Origin: Chara braunii
Lineage: Eukaryota; Streptophyta; Charophyceae; Charales; Characeae
Assembly: GCA_003427395.1 (NCBI GenBank)
Contig: BFEA01000441.1
Location: forward strand, 391,687-422,057
Direction: 5' to 3'
DNA length: 30,371 bases
The notes beneath the pieces were generated by a model. That model was not told where the DNA came from, made no database searches, and saw only the letters and a list, made by a program, of their open reading frames with translations. Positions 18,705-28,902 of this stretch are shown here, one piece after another. How positions within the stretch are numbered: position 1 is the first letter of the stretch; every line of letters starts with the position of its first letter. The translations under genes were made by a program, and so were the position numbers.

Positions 18705-19373
18705 AGAGATCGACTCAGAAGTTTATTTTTGAATGTCAATTCTGTCAAAGGACCAAGGTCCATAGGCATAAGCCTTATGGCCTGCTAAAACCCCTCCTCA
18801 TTCCTAATGGACCCGGTGAGTCGATTTCCATCGACTTCACGGACATGGGAAAGGTGAGTGAGGGAGGAAATTCACAAGTCATGGTCATCGTGGATCATTT
18901 TTCCAAATTTTTTAATTTGATTCCTTTCCCTCCCCATGCCCCAACTAAGCTTGTGATCGAAGATTTTTTTTTTTTTTTTTTTTTTTTTAAGGCCCCATCT
19001 ATTCTGGGGGGCAACCGTCCATCAACTGTACACTCTGAAGTTTGGCCACCCGAAAACTATTGTGAGTGATCGGGACACTAAATTCATTAGTAAAGATTGG
19101 AAGAACTTCACTTCTCAGATCTACGACATTAAACTCAACAAGACTTCTGGTCGACACCCCGAAGCCAATGGATTGGCCGAGGAAATCAACCAGACTGTCA
19201 TTCAACTACTTCGCGTGTTAATCGTTCCAGATCAGAATACTTGGGACAAGGAGTTACACAAAGTGAAGGGGTTGTACAACAACTCCATTCACTCTGCAAC
19301 TGGCATGACACCGAATCAGCCGCAATACGGATGGGAGTTGCGCAATCCTCTCTCCTATTTGTTCCCGAAATAG
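18595..19373 (+). pseudogene. Gypsy integrase core, element 2, split by a retroposon insertion
   Basis: The HHCC zinc-binding part is seen as HLAHGQSGH and FECQFCQRTK. The catalytic core follows: first Asp in SISIDFTDMG (about 18823-18850), second Asp in SDRDTKFISKDW (about 19065) and the Glu in HPEANGLAEEINQT (about 19160-19200). Between the first and second acidic residues the frame is interrupted by T25 plus about 40 bp (18964-19030), a minus-strand retroposon tail; core sequence resumes at KFGHPKT. Integrase would insert the cDNA. The ORF ends at TAG 19371-19373. Confidence 0.8.
18964..19030 (-). mobile_element. Short retroposon 3' end inserted in integrase
   Basis: On the minus strand this reads as a GCCCC...GGGGC hairpin (complement of 18992-19012) followed by AA and 25 A's (complement of 18964-18988). 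The hairpin is almost identical to that at 8132-8152 near the end of the LINE in element 1. So a tiny 5'-truncated copy inserted in antisense orientation. Integrase homology stops at EDFF and resumes right after. I see no clear target-site duplication. Confidence 0.6.
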
Positions 19374-19385
19374 TCACCTTGTCTG

Positions 19386-20000
19386 ATGCCCGCTATGCCT
19401 GGCTACAATGCCAAGTATGCACACTTGCTCAAAGGTGCTATCGCAGCAATGAACAAGCGTTATCATGCCATGATCAAACATGCTAGCAAGTCACGCAAAG
19501 AAGGGAACTTCGAAGTAGGAAGTTATGTTTGGGTCAAGATGTCTGAGTTTTCTGACGAAGAGGGTGTATCACGAAAGCTTCTTCCATTGTACTATGGCCC
19601 TTGGCAGGTTCTAAAGGTGGTTGGGGATGATTTTGGTCCTTCGTATGTGATTGACATGCCTCCTCATCTGCGCACATATTCGGTCTTTCACGCGTCCAAA
19701 CTGTGTTCACACATCGATGATGAGACTTTTCCCTTCTGAGATCCTATGATACCTCGTCCTATCGACGGCGGCCATGAGATAGACAGAATTGTTTCCCATG
19801 AAGGAAGAGGGAGGAACATACAGTACAAGGTTCACTTCCTCTATCACCCGTTGAACGAGTTCTTCTGGATCGACCGAAAAGAGCTGCTAAAGAATGTTCC
19901 CCGTGTTGTTAACGCTTATGAACGACATATCGCTGGTGGACAGACTGCTAAGTTTTCTGCAAAATTCACTCCTCATGGTCTTACTAAATCTCTCTTCTGA
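19386..20000 (+). pseudogene. Integrase C-terminal region and chromodomain, element 2
   Basis: The same frame as the integrase end continues past TAG 19371 with YNAKYAHLLKGAIAAMNKRY, FEVGSYVWVKMSEFS, KLLPLYYGPWQVLKVV and YSVFHASKL, the usual GPY/F-type module. After TGA at 19737-19739 comes HEIDRIVSHEGRGRNIQYKV, then PLNEFFWIDRKELLKNVPRV and VNAYERHI: a chromodomain with aromatic residues at the expected places. In chromoviruses this domain steers insertion to marked chromatin. The stop codon would remove it here. Confidence 0.75.
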
Positions 20001-20066
20001 TCTACGCCTACGACGCATTTTGTATCGACTCTGAATGAGTTACTCGCTCGAAGGGACCTCGCTCTT

Positions 20067-20079
20067 GAGAGGGGGGTAG
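20067..20079 (+). other. Polypurine tract of element 2
   Basis: GAGAGGGGGGTAG immediately precedes TGTAATGACCC, the start of the 3' LTR. Confidence 0.75.
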
Positions 20080-20570
20080 TGTAATGACCCGCCAAAACAC
20101 AGACTGAGAACACTGCTGATTTCTAGGATTTGTCGCTGGAATAAATGCCTTGCTGAGATTCCCGCATTCTGTTGTGGTTTCCAAGTCTGTGTGTGTGTGC
20201 GTGCCTCTGGTTTGCGTGCCTGTCTGAGTGCTTATTGGTTGAGTGTGGTGTGACCCACAAGGGTACTTGTTGGTTGAAAGGCCCCGCAGGGCCGGTACTT
20301 ACCTATGGCCATGACTTTGAGGGTTGCAACGAGGAAAACATTCAAGTAGCAGGGGTAGGCCCGCTGTCGCACTTTTTCCCAGTCGAGCCACTCCGGGCGA
20401 CCAGAAAGCCAACAGGCTGTCACGCAGGATTTGGTTGTTGTTTGCGATAAATAAATTAAATAAAGCAAATCCCTTCTTGTTGTGTGCGTCCGGCTTCGAG
20501 CGAGACCCTTCAATTGCGGTCTTCGCCGGTCCCCGGTCTTAAGAATTTTTTATTTTGATTCGGAACAACA
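20080..20570 (+). mobile_element. 3' LTR of element 2 (LTR3), right end uncertain
   Basis: It starts TGTAATGACCCGCC after the polypurine tract. It holds a GGCCC-CGCA-GGGCC hairpin (20280-20293), GGTACTTACCT (20295-20304) and an ATAAATAAATTAAATAAAG polyadenylation-like run near 20448. It may end at ACAACA (20565-20570), but there is no second copy to fix the end. It is not similar to LTR1 or LTR2. Confidence 0.6.
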
Positions 20571-20848
20571 GAGAATCATGCAAATAACAATCATGAAGTT
20601 TCTGGTGTGTCATGCCAGCATTAATTTTATCAATTTACTAATTTTGAGAACTGCGACAGTGTTATCATAGAATACAATCATCAAGCAAGGCAATGCAAAG
20701 AAGCAAAACTGACTGACTCGAGCAATGACAAATTTAAGTGAGGGAAGAATGAGAACTCATAATAGTCTCAGAAAGTACACAGGTGGAGAGTATGGCCAGC
20801 ACTAGTCAAGAGTCCTCACTCATCCCTCTGAACCTCACTCTCAATCTC
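20571..20848. other. No recognisable feature
   Basis: Intergenic or 3' flank of the minus-strand ORF that ends at 20849; nothing recognised. Confidence 0.3.
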
Positions 20849-21574
20849 TCACTTTGTTGTCCGTCGTTTGGGCTTTCGGCCATGTCTCAGTGCTCTCTGA
20901 GGTTGTGGTCTCTGGATGTAAAGCCACCAGAAGCCTGCTAGTTCCGAGCACTTCCATCCAAGTCCCATGATACGGAAGTCAACCATAGCACAAAACTCCT
21001 CCCAGAGTGTGGGAAGGTATTGAGAGAAGATCCCTCGCCTCAGGTGTGGGAAATCGGAAGGCTCAGTCACTGTCTCGTAGTCGATCACTGCAGGAGAGAT
21101 GTACCTCCTTACTAGATCCACCAGGTCGCCCCAATAAGAACCGTCAGTGAGAATAAAAGGAACCGGGGGCTTAGGATAGTCCGTATATAGCTTCGGTCTA
21201 AAGCTGCGGATCAACTTTGTACCACTCTCGTCAAGTTCCCCTTCCCTTTCCTCAAGATACCTTGCTGCTGTGAGCCAAACTGAATCGAAGTGCTCATGGG
21301 TTTCTCTACCCTTCTTCAAATAAATCCTTAGGTCATGGATGGTGCCTGCTGCAAACTTGGTATGAACCACAAAGACAGATAGTCCCCCTTGCTTGGAACC
21401 AGTTGCACTGACATACTGATACTGAAAAACATCTTTGAGGGCTATCCGATTGAGCCTGGCCAAAACTGACCCGTTAACTAGGAATGGCTGAACCTCACTC
21501 ATGTGAAGAGCGTGAATGTTTGGAACCAAAATCAGTGTCTTCTGCTGAGAGTACCGCCTGACGGATACCAATCT
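20849..21574 (-). CDS. Unrecognised protein, likely 3' exon (about 241 aa)
   Basis: A 240-codon open frame on the minus strand with ordinary amino-acid composition, no low complexity and a Lys/Arg-rich tail (RHGRKPKRRTTK). It begins SVRRYSQQKTLILVPNIHAL and includes FVVHTKFAAGTIHDLRIYLK and VPFILTDGSYWGDLVDLVRR. Directly upstream is a good splice acceptor (TTAACTGCTTCAG|AGATTG; AG is the complement of 21575-21576), in phase, so I read it as a terminal exon rather than an ATG-started gene. I do not recognise the family; a host gene or a cargo gene of a transposon are both possible. Confidence 0.45.
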   Translation of the reverse strand, partial: RLVSVRRYSQQKTLILVPNIHALHMSEVQPFLVNGSVLARLNRIALKDVFQYQYVSATGSKQGGLSVFVVHTKFAAGTIHDLRIYLKKGRETHEHFDSVWLTAARYLEEREGELDESGTKLIRSFRPKLYTDYPKPPVPFILTDGSYWGDLVDLVRRYISPAVIDYETVTEPSDFPHLRRGIFSQYLPTLWEEFCAMVDFRIMGLGWKCSELAGFWWLYIQRPQPQRALRHGRKPKRRTTK

Positions 21575-21705
21575 CTGAAGCAGTTAACAATAGTTGTATG
21601 TTGATCGAACTTTGACTAGAAGTTCCAAGTAACTCGATCGTGTTGACTGAGAGCTGATTGAATACTGATTAGATGCTGGCTCAATACTGGAGTATTGAAT
21701 TATCT

Positions 21706-21810
21706 GTGAAACCGCGCGTTCATTGAACGCGGGTTTTCCGTTCAGAAATTGAACGGAATGCACGCGCGTTCAATGAACGGGACCAAACGCGGAGTTCAAT
21801 TCCGCGCGGG

Positions 21811-21843
<33 letters not shown>

Positions 21844-22256
21844 CCCTAAAAAAATTCCGAAAACAAAATATGTTATGAAGAAAAATAAAATAAACAACAT
21901 TTGCCTGAGCATTACATCTAAATTCGTTACCAAATTGGAAAACAAAAATAGAAAACAGAAAATAAAAAAAGTAGAAAAAAAATTGAAATTAGTGAGCGAA
22001 CACGAGTTGACACCGCCATCTTTGGTGATTTTTCATTTGTTTTTGCCTTAGCAAAATGACTCCAAAATTGAGAGGCATGTACCTCACATCATACAGAACT
22101 CATAAAAACAAACAGAAAAAAAAAGTTATTTTTAGGCATTAAAATGATTTTTTTTTTAATTAAAAAAATAAAAAAATAATTGAACGCCGTTCAATTTTGA
22201 ACGCGAACGCGCAATCCGCGTTCAAACGCGCGTTCACGGCGTTCAAACGGTTACAC
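21706..22256. mobile_element. Inverted-repeat element rich in TTGAACGCG/CGCGTTCAA motifs
   Basis: Its ends are GTGAAACCG (21706) and CGGTTACAC (22256), an imperfect inverted repeat. Each end is followed inwards by 70-100 bp packed with TTGAACG/CGTTCAA motifs in both directions, including the palindrome CGCGTTCATTGAACGCG (21715-21731), CCGTTCA/TGAACGG and CGCGGA/TCCGCG. The centre is A-rich, with A32 at 21811-21842, and has no coding potential. It resembles a non-autonomous DNA transposon (foldback or MITE type). No clean target duplication is seen. Confidence 0.4.
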
Positions 22257-22374
22257 AGCGAATCACTGAATGCGGGTCTCTTAGTGTCAAACCGCCGAGA
22301 AAACTGTAGCTTACTGAGTGGGGGCCTACTGGTTCTGATACTAACAGAGTTTTGAGAAGAGGGTTTTGGCACCA

Positions 22375-22626
22375 CTAAGCTTGTCTGAGCTTCGCCCTAG
22401 CTTGCTCCACTGTCTCTAACAACGAGCCAGTGCTGTGCAATTTGCCCTCACAACTGTAAAAGTAGAGCACGTATTCAATGTACCTTTCTTCTCTGACCAT
22501 TCGGGCTACTTGTTCCCTCTGAGCCTGTTTGTTGTGCTCCATATCCTGGATGGCTTCTGCTTCCCAACCCTCACTTTTATCCCGACTGATTGCACCCTTC
22601 ACTACCAATATCTCAGCGTCCTTCAT
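22375..22626 (-). CDS. Unrecognised small ORF, possible upstream exon
   Basis: 83 codons, starting MKDAEILVVKGAISRDKSEG and ending EQARAKLRQA. The middle is Gln/Glu/Arg-rich and helical (MEHNKQAQREQVARMVREER). It lies on the same strand, 0.8 kb upstream of the 20849-21574 exon, with the inverted-repeat element between. No family recognised. The link between the two is only by strand and position. Confidence 0.3.
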   Translation of the reverse strand: MKDAEILVVKGAISRDKSEGWEAEAIQDMEHNKQAQREQVARMVREERYIEYVLYFYSCEGKLHSTGSLLETVEQARAKLRQA

Positions 22627-25050
22627 GTTTCCCTAGACAAGTTTTTACTCAACTTATTAGATATGACTTTTTTTGAGTTATCGGTTGGGATCCGATTATG
22701 GGATGGAACGTTGCCGGCAGTTACGCCTATTCGACTGATAGTAGTCTGTCAAAAGGAAATGACTAAGTAATAACTGAGTGACGGTAGCTGACACAAGATG
22801 GCCAACAACAACTCAGAGGCCGTATTTGAAGGTTGTCGACTTCAGGAGTTTTGCAATGAAATCTCTTATTATACACACAAATAAAACAGCGTACACTGCC
22901 GACAGCGTCATGCGTAACATCCCTCGCACTAAACTCAGCTTAAATAGCTCATAAGGGGCAACATCACAAGACCACTAACCACTAGAAGTGTGGAGTTTCG
23001 TTGATCTACATCCCCATCGCTACTCAGGGGAGAGATGTCGGGTCCGAAGTTGTATGAAAAACAGTTGCTGGAAAGGAAAACCACTCAAACAATTAACTTT
23101 TAGTTTCAAAAAGGCGTCTGCTGGACGAAATTCCACAGGTCGTATCACCCTTTTCCATAGAGGCTCCCACGCAAAACGAGTGCAGCGAAGAATTGACTTT
23201 CAACGTAACACTTCGTTGACGGGTAAGGTAGAAAGAATCGAATATGATCCAAATCGTTCCTCTTGGATTGCCTAACGTAGCCCAATTGGTCGGATATGGT
23301 CGCTACAAAGGAAAAGGGGACAATGTTTCAGGGAGATAAGTCCCTTGATACTCTGTTCTGAGCACACAGACACAACTCACTTCCATTTGTCAGATGAAAA
23401 TGTCGCCTGGCACGAGTCAAAAGGTGATCAAATTCTGGCCCTCTAGGAATCGTTAGCAGTATACTGTTCCCCCTTTTCGAGCACCGATTCCCCTCCAGTA
23501 CTCCCAGATGTCCCTACTGGTTTCGTTTCCTCTTAGGCCTTGCGACAAGTGAGTTTGAACGGCCCATTCCGTCAGTTGAAGGGACCTGATCTCGTTTATC
23601 TCTTATCTGCAATTCTGCCAGGTTACTTCCTTTCCTGGAGTGGTGATAGATGTGTTTGCCAAAGTCCACAGTTAGAACCTTCGGGCAGCCCCTTGCTATT
23701 GATTCTTATTGACAAAAATCTGTTGGTAATTCTCTCCTCGTGAAGACCTGTTATCTGAGTTTCCACAGCCCCAGATGTCTTTTTACTATAAGGGTTCCCC
23801 GCGTCACACTAGTTACCGAGGTTCTCGGCTAAGCCGTTTATCGGTGCCCCTTTGACCATCTGAAGTCAAAATTTTGCGTAGAGTTCACTCACATGCAATA
23901 CAATCGTTGTTGTGCTTGGCTCACCCCTTTTACTATGCAGTGGTACGGCTGTTGTGCCTTCTCTCATTCCCATATTGTGCTTAAGCTTTTCCTGAATACC
24001 CCTTTTCCCTTTTTGATGTGCCAGTGAAAAGGCACAAACGAACATAGATAACCCTTGCGTCTGTCACAGGGTAGTGCCATTACATGTATCACTCGTTCCC
24101 AACAAGTATGATGAGACCGAGAAGGTTAACCCCCGTGTTCGCCCGCGCGGACATCACGGGGTCTACAGGCAAGATAACGTTTGGTCTCCTAGTAGGACTT
24201 GGTTTCCAACATCCGCCCCGCTTAGCGATGCTAGGGAGAATCGGTAGTCAGGATGAGTTTTTCCCGTTACCCGTAACTGTGGGTGCATCAGTCGACTGTA
24301 ATTAAAGACCAGCTCCCTCTAATCACCATCTAGAAGATCCTTTGCCAAAAGTTAGGCAATCATTCGTGATGCAGACAACCTCTTCCCCATCAGAAGGAAT
24401 GACAATGAAGGGAAATGTGCCTAAACAAAACCCATCTTCAAAGGCCAATTTGTACAGTCTCTTTGAATTCATCACTTTTACTTCTCACAGCTCGCGCGTG
24501 GGCAAAGCTTTGTTCTTAGTTATGACTTTTAGATGGTTAAGTCTCGGTCTCAAGAACACCATGTCCAATTACGAACATTCAATAGAAGGTTGAGATATAG
24601 CTTAGAGTCGGTTCAAATTTGTATCTGAGTGACACGCGCAAGCATGGATACAGATGAAAGAAAGTGCGAATCACGAACAACAAAAAAAAGGCGACTTAGC
24701 CCATCAGGGCAACCTTCCAACTACTGCGCACTTTCCCACGCTACTGAGTCACATGCGAAACGACTTCAAACTGGTCTTACTAAATCAAACTATTTTGGTC
24801 TGTCAGGGGAACTTCCTTATTATCGCCAAAACCAAGACGAGCACAGACTATGAGCATCCCGCTTCATCGTTACCTGACACCCCACTTAACAGCCATACCT
24901 GCATAGATTATTGGATTCATTATCCAGACTAGATTCCTCCTTATCTCACACGTGTTGATAGTGATTGGCGTGACTGCACATAGGTCCCTCATTCTCAAGA
25001 AGAGTACACCAAAATCACGAAAAGGCCCTTTAAACCACCAGTACCTCCGA
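22627..25050. other. 2.4 kb without recognisable gene or repeat
   Basis: Mixed-composition sequence with no long open frame, no microsatellite and no similarity to other parts of the window that I can see. Short open frames (for example 24342-24593 and 24654-24932) carry no known motif. It could be old degraded transposon sequence or a long intron. Confidence 0.35.
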
Positions 25051-25280
25051 GCCTGTTTTTGCCGACCCTGATTTTCACTGCGCTCCGAGTTTTGCCGAGC
25101 CTGGGTCCCACTCCATTTCTTTATGGTACTCTCACGGGAAGAACAAAAAAAAAAACAAAAAAAAACAAAGCTCTGGGCGTGATTGCAGCTGTATACGTTA
25201 TCGGAAGTGTAAGTGTGAGTGTGCCCTCAGTGAGGCTCTCAGCCCCGTGGCCAGGTTGTCAAATTTCATAAACTCGAAGA

Positions 25281-25560
25281 AAAAAAAAAAAGACAGAAAC
25301 ATGGATTCGGCCGTGAAAATGGCAAGATACATTCCCGTAAGTGCCAGTGTGATCAGGGTTACAATCCTCTGAGGGAACAAAGCTCGAGCATATCACGGAT
25401 TCAGATTGTCAGAGTCCAGAAAATGAAAACAAGAAAAAAAAAACGAAAACATGGATTCGGCCTTTAAAACGGCTGGGTACATTCATCTGAGGAAACAATA
25501 CTACAGCAGATCACGGATTCCGCCCTGCCTCGTCGGCAGGGTACTCATTACAAACAAATA
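25281..25560 (+). repeat. Two copies of a ~150-bp repeat with A-rich spacers
   Basis: ATGGATTCGGCC preceded by an A-rich run occurs at 25301 and 25451, followed by similar AAAA.GGC..G.TACATTC and a later ATCACGGATTC. Copies differ by many substitutions. Function unknown; poly(A) before each unit hints at a processed-repeat origin. Confidence 0.6.
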
Positions 25561-26758
25561 CAAAAGAAAAAAAGAAAACAACAAGTTTGAGAACGTGACC
25601 ATCTTTGCTGTAAGATGCATGCAAGACTGTGAGCACGGTCTCCTAGACATCCCTGCACGACATCATTGCAGTACAAAGGCCCGTTTTTTTCCTTTCCCTT
25701 TCGTGCACGGGCAAAAAAAAAAAAAAACGACTTTTGGGACATTGTCGACCCTCTGTCCGACCCCCGAAAACTTCGGGTACTGGCCAGTATCTCGTATTTT
25801 CCCAACACTGGGGAAGGTACTGGTGGTTTAATGAGAATGTACGCGTTGGGGCTCTTCCCAGTACTCTTTCTTGCCTGTTCTCACACGAAACTTTGACGAA
25901 GAAGAGACGAGCAAAGGCGAGTGGCCTCAAACACCGTCTAGCAGCACTAGCCAGTGGGGTCTACAGTCCTGATAGCGGTGGATCTTTTTATTTAGCTCAT
26001 TCACGTTTGCACTGTCTCGACGAGAGCAAGACCGAGGGCGATGAGCGACGCTGATCCGAGCTTCGTCCCCTAAACAAGGGAGTCTAGTATCACTCACAGG
26101 GGCTCGACCATGATACAACTTTTGCACAGACGTCTGTCTCCTTCCTCGCAAACTCAAGCTTCGGGTTCACTCACACGGTCACCTCATAGCGCTCGCTGCT
26201 CGACGGCTCGACTGAGAAAGCGAGTACTAGCTTTTCTACTAACTGGGTGATTCGTCCACAGGCAGCTTTATTACAGCAAACAACGGGGTTATCTCCACTA
26301 AGCTAGAGTCGTCAACAAGAAACGCAAGCGCACCAGAGAAACTTTCATGCGCGCAAACCTTCTTTCTCCGATCAAGTCACACACCTGTGGCTCAACTTTG
26401 ACCCATACTTCTTTCCTGACGATCTCCAAACAACAGCGACCCAAATCACACAAGCGAAGCGAGAGGCTAATGGCAAGCTCTCTCCTACCGTCCCGAAGTC
26501 AAGCGGCGAGTTGTCAAGAACTGCTCACAATCAACAGGGAACCACCCAGACGACGAGGACGTATCAAGGGAAAATAGTTGACATCAACAGGGTCATGCTA
26601 TTCATCGGAGCGCGCCAGAGTCACATGTCGTGGCTCTCACTGCATACCAGCGCACGCATAGTAGCTCCCCTTTGCTAAAATGACACAAGGCAAGGTCAGC
26701 ATAAACCACTAAAAGTCAGCCAGGCGAGTCACACCAAAGACTGCCTTTTAGGCACTAA
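25561..26758. other. No recognisable gene
   Basis: It contains A15 at 25715-25729, a 12-bp palindrome TACTGGCCAGTA (25778-25789) and overlapping short open frames on both strands, none with known motifs. Confidence 0.35.
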
Positions 26759-27427
26759 TTAGCGGTTCCCTGAGCCCCCCCCCTTTTTTGGATGATGACC
26801 TCCGTACAAGAAATGACAGATCCTCCGTATCGATTTGCTCACCACTGCGGTTGGTTGTCTCTCTCTCTTTCTCTCCTGCCCTGGGCACTCCCTCCTTCTC
26901 TCTCTCAAGGCTGCAGCAACCCCTGTCACTTCTGATACCGCCGTTTTTGGGACAGCCCCATCACACCGCGTTCCCAAGATACGTAACGGCAGGCACGCAT
27001 TGTCACCCTTGTCTCTTTTGGAAACTGCCAAGAGCCCATTAAAGGACCCCTCTTTCGCCAGACTCTTGTCGACGGTCACATACTCATCGTCTCTGCCATT
27101 CGCACAGCAGAGCTTTTCGAGCCCGCATGCTGACTCACTCGCAGAAACTGCGTTGATGGCCCTGGTCTCTTCGCCATGTGCCCCCCTTCTGCGAGCGGCT
27201 CTAGTTAGATTCGTGACGCCAACATTCCAAGCACATACTGCACTTGCCCCTCTCCCTCTGCGCGCACGCTCACACTCGCGCTGTGTAGCTGGCCGCCCAC
27301 ACGTAACCACCTCGTAACTCAGTCCCCATCTCTCGTGTTGACGCGTGTCATCTTTCCTCAGTTCCGCGAGGTGGAACTGCCCTCTAGGCCATCCTCTACC
27401 GGGCCTGCTAGTGGTTGGTTCCTCCAT
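26759..27427 (-). CDS. Doubtful ORF, 222 aa, Arg/Gly/Ala-rich
   Basis: An open frame starting MEEPTTSRPGRGWPRG. It lies over a pyrimidine-rich plus strand (purine-rich on the coding strand), which alone favours a frame lacking stops, and an overlapping plus-strand frame (26835-27317) is open too. No motif recognised. It starts 24 bp after the stop of the ORF at 27451-27837, which is its only support. Confidence 0.2.
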   Translation of the reverse strand: MEEPTTSRPGRGWPRGQFHLAELRKDDTRQHERWGLSYEVVTCGRPATQRECERARRGRGASAVCAWNVGVTNLTRAARRRGAHGEETRAINAVSASESACGLEKLCCANGRDDEYVTVDKSLAKEGSFNGLLAVSKRDKGDNACLPLRILGTRCDGAVPKTAVSEVTGVAAALRERRRECPGQERKRERQPTAVVSKSIRRICHFLYGGHHPKKGGGSGNR

Positions 27428-27450
27428 ATCTGGTCCAGTCCGTGCCAGGA

Positions 27451-27837
27451 CTAAGTCACGGCGTCCTGGTCGCTGGCGTCACTTTCTGCCTCAGTGTCTC
27501 GGTCCAGATGCTCCTGCTCCAGCTCCTTTGTGTCAGTCGATGTCTCAGCCTCCATATAGGAAATCTTCACCTTGATCTCGTTCGTGACCCCATCTCTTTT
27601 ACATCTCCTCTCAGCATGGTCTTTGGCCTCCGTAATCGCTAACTGCAGACCTTGGTCTGCCCTCATTTCTCCGTCCTTCCCCCCTTCAACGTTAATCGTT
27701 AGCTTCGCCTCGTGTCTGCATTGGCTATAGTCCAGGATGGCGGTCACAGTAGGCCCATCCCCAGACATCCTCTCCCATTTCCAGAGGGACTGGATGCATC
27801 TCGGTCTATAGCCGTATAGTCCGCTGCTACGTACCAT
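27451..27837 (-). CDS. Unrecognised ORF, 128 aa, acidic C-terminus
   Basis: Reads MVRSSGLYGYRPRCIQSLWK at the start; a second Met (MSGDGPTVTAILDYSQCRHE) may be the real start. The C-terminal half is charged and ends in an acidic tail (DTEAESDASDQDAVT). Composition is more protein-like than the neighbouring frames, but I recognise no family. ATG is followed by GTACGTAG, which could also be a splice donor. Confidence 0.3.
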   Translation of the reverse strand: MVRSSGLYGYRPRCIQSLWKWERMSGDGPTVTAILDYSQCRHEAKLTINVEGGKDGEMRADQGLQLAITEAKDHAERRCKRDGVTNEIKVKISYMEAETSTDTKELEQEHLDRDTEAESDASDQDAVT

Positions 27838-28207
27838 GGCGGACCCTCTGCGGGCTATTCGTCACCACCGATCCCAGAATAGTCACGAACGAACGCTCAG
27901 CGCACAGGCGGGAGCACCCAGACTATCTCTAGCACACCAACTGGACCGGTCCATTGCCAGGTACGACTCAGGCATACTAGGAACATCGAACAAGCTCGGG
28001 AATACGCAGACAGACTGTGACATCTGAGCGAGGGCCGGTACCAAACAGAAACTTGGCACACAGAGGAGGGCCGGGACACCACGCCCTCTGGCACCGCGAC
28101 ACTTAGAGCAGCGGGGAAAAACTCTCAAGTAGCAGGTAGGCAGGTACCACTCAAGTAGTGCTAGAGGTGTCGGGTACTGGAGGCCGATCAGAAGAAGAAA
28201 AAAAGTT
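27838..28207. other. No recognisable feature; left flank of the LTR copy
   Basis: GC-rich sequence on the left side of the second LTR copy. If that LTR were complete, its U3 should lie here, but this sequence does not match LTR1 or the left half of LTR2. Confidence 0.35.
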
Positions 28208-28890
28208 GGCATTTTTAAAGGCCCAGTAGCGGTAGGTTAGAGGTAGGCCGGTACCAGTCCAAGTAGCCTGAGTCTAGGGCCTGTCCGGACAATAGTAGAG
28301 CCTGCAATGATGTTTCCCTCCGAAAGGGAGGAGGTACCGGTTGCTGGGAGGCCGCTCGGCCTAGGAAGTCACCGCCCAAGAGGCCATTAGGCCGCTATAT
28401 CTTCCGGAGGAGCAAGCAGCTCCTCCTCATTTGAGGTATGCACGGATTGGCGACATGCTGCTGGAGCCAAGCACTGGACTTGGGCAGTGCTGCTTGGGGG
28501 TGACGAGCAGCTGGGTGCTCAGCCTGGCTATGGCGAGCAGCCCAGCCTGAGGAGGAGGGAGAAGAGGGCGAAGGAGGAGAGTGGCGAGGTACCTACCTGG
28601 CTATGGTGGACACCATCTTCATTACCTTGTTGGGCGCTGCATCTGGAAGGCCCCAGTCGGGGTTGTGCCGCACCAACGAAGCTCAAGGCAGAGTCAGGCA
28701 TGGCGGCTTAGTCAGCAGCGGCATAGCTGCTTTGGGTTGTCCTTTGGACAGGAGTGCAGCGATATAGCTGCTTTGCGTTGTCCTTTGCACAGGAGGGCAG
28801 AGCCTCAGTTGTCCGCCATAGCCTAGGCTTGTGAGAGGTGGAAGAAGAGGGGAAGCCATAGCTATGGTGGAACTTCCTGGTTCATCCACT

Positions 28891-28902
28891 CATTATTATT
28901 AT
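28891..28902. repeat. 12-bp direct repeat at left edge of plastid insert
   Basis: CATTATTATTAT here and at 29491-29502. The uninterrupted site at about 12900 reads CATTGTTATTATTATCATTGG, which contains similar ATT repeats, so microhomology is as likely as a duplication. Confidence 0.6.

Larger units (their letters stand above)
13152..20570 (+). mobile_element. Gypsy element 2 (chromodomain type), degenerate
   Basis: Domain order is gag, protease, reverse transcriptase, RNase H, integrase, chromodomain, then polypurine tract and LTR3: the Ty3/Gypsy order with the C-terminal chromodomain of chromoviruses. At least seven frame breaks or stops prevent a full polyprotein. The LTR at its right (20080-) does not resemble LTR2 at its left, so its own 5' LTR is missing or outside the window. 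Confidence 0.75.

Noticed and set aside
21749-22051. Plus-strand ORF with poly-Lys
   Set aside because: Produced by the A32 tract and A-rich centre of the inverted-repeat element.
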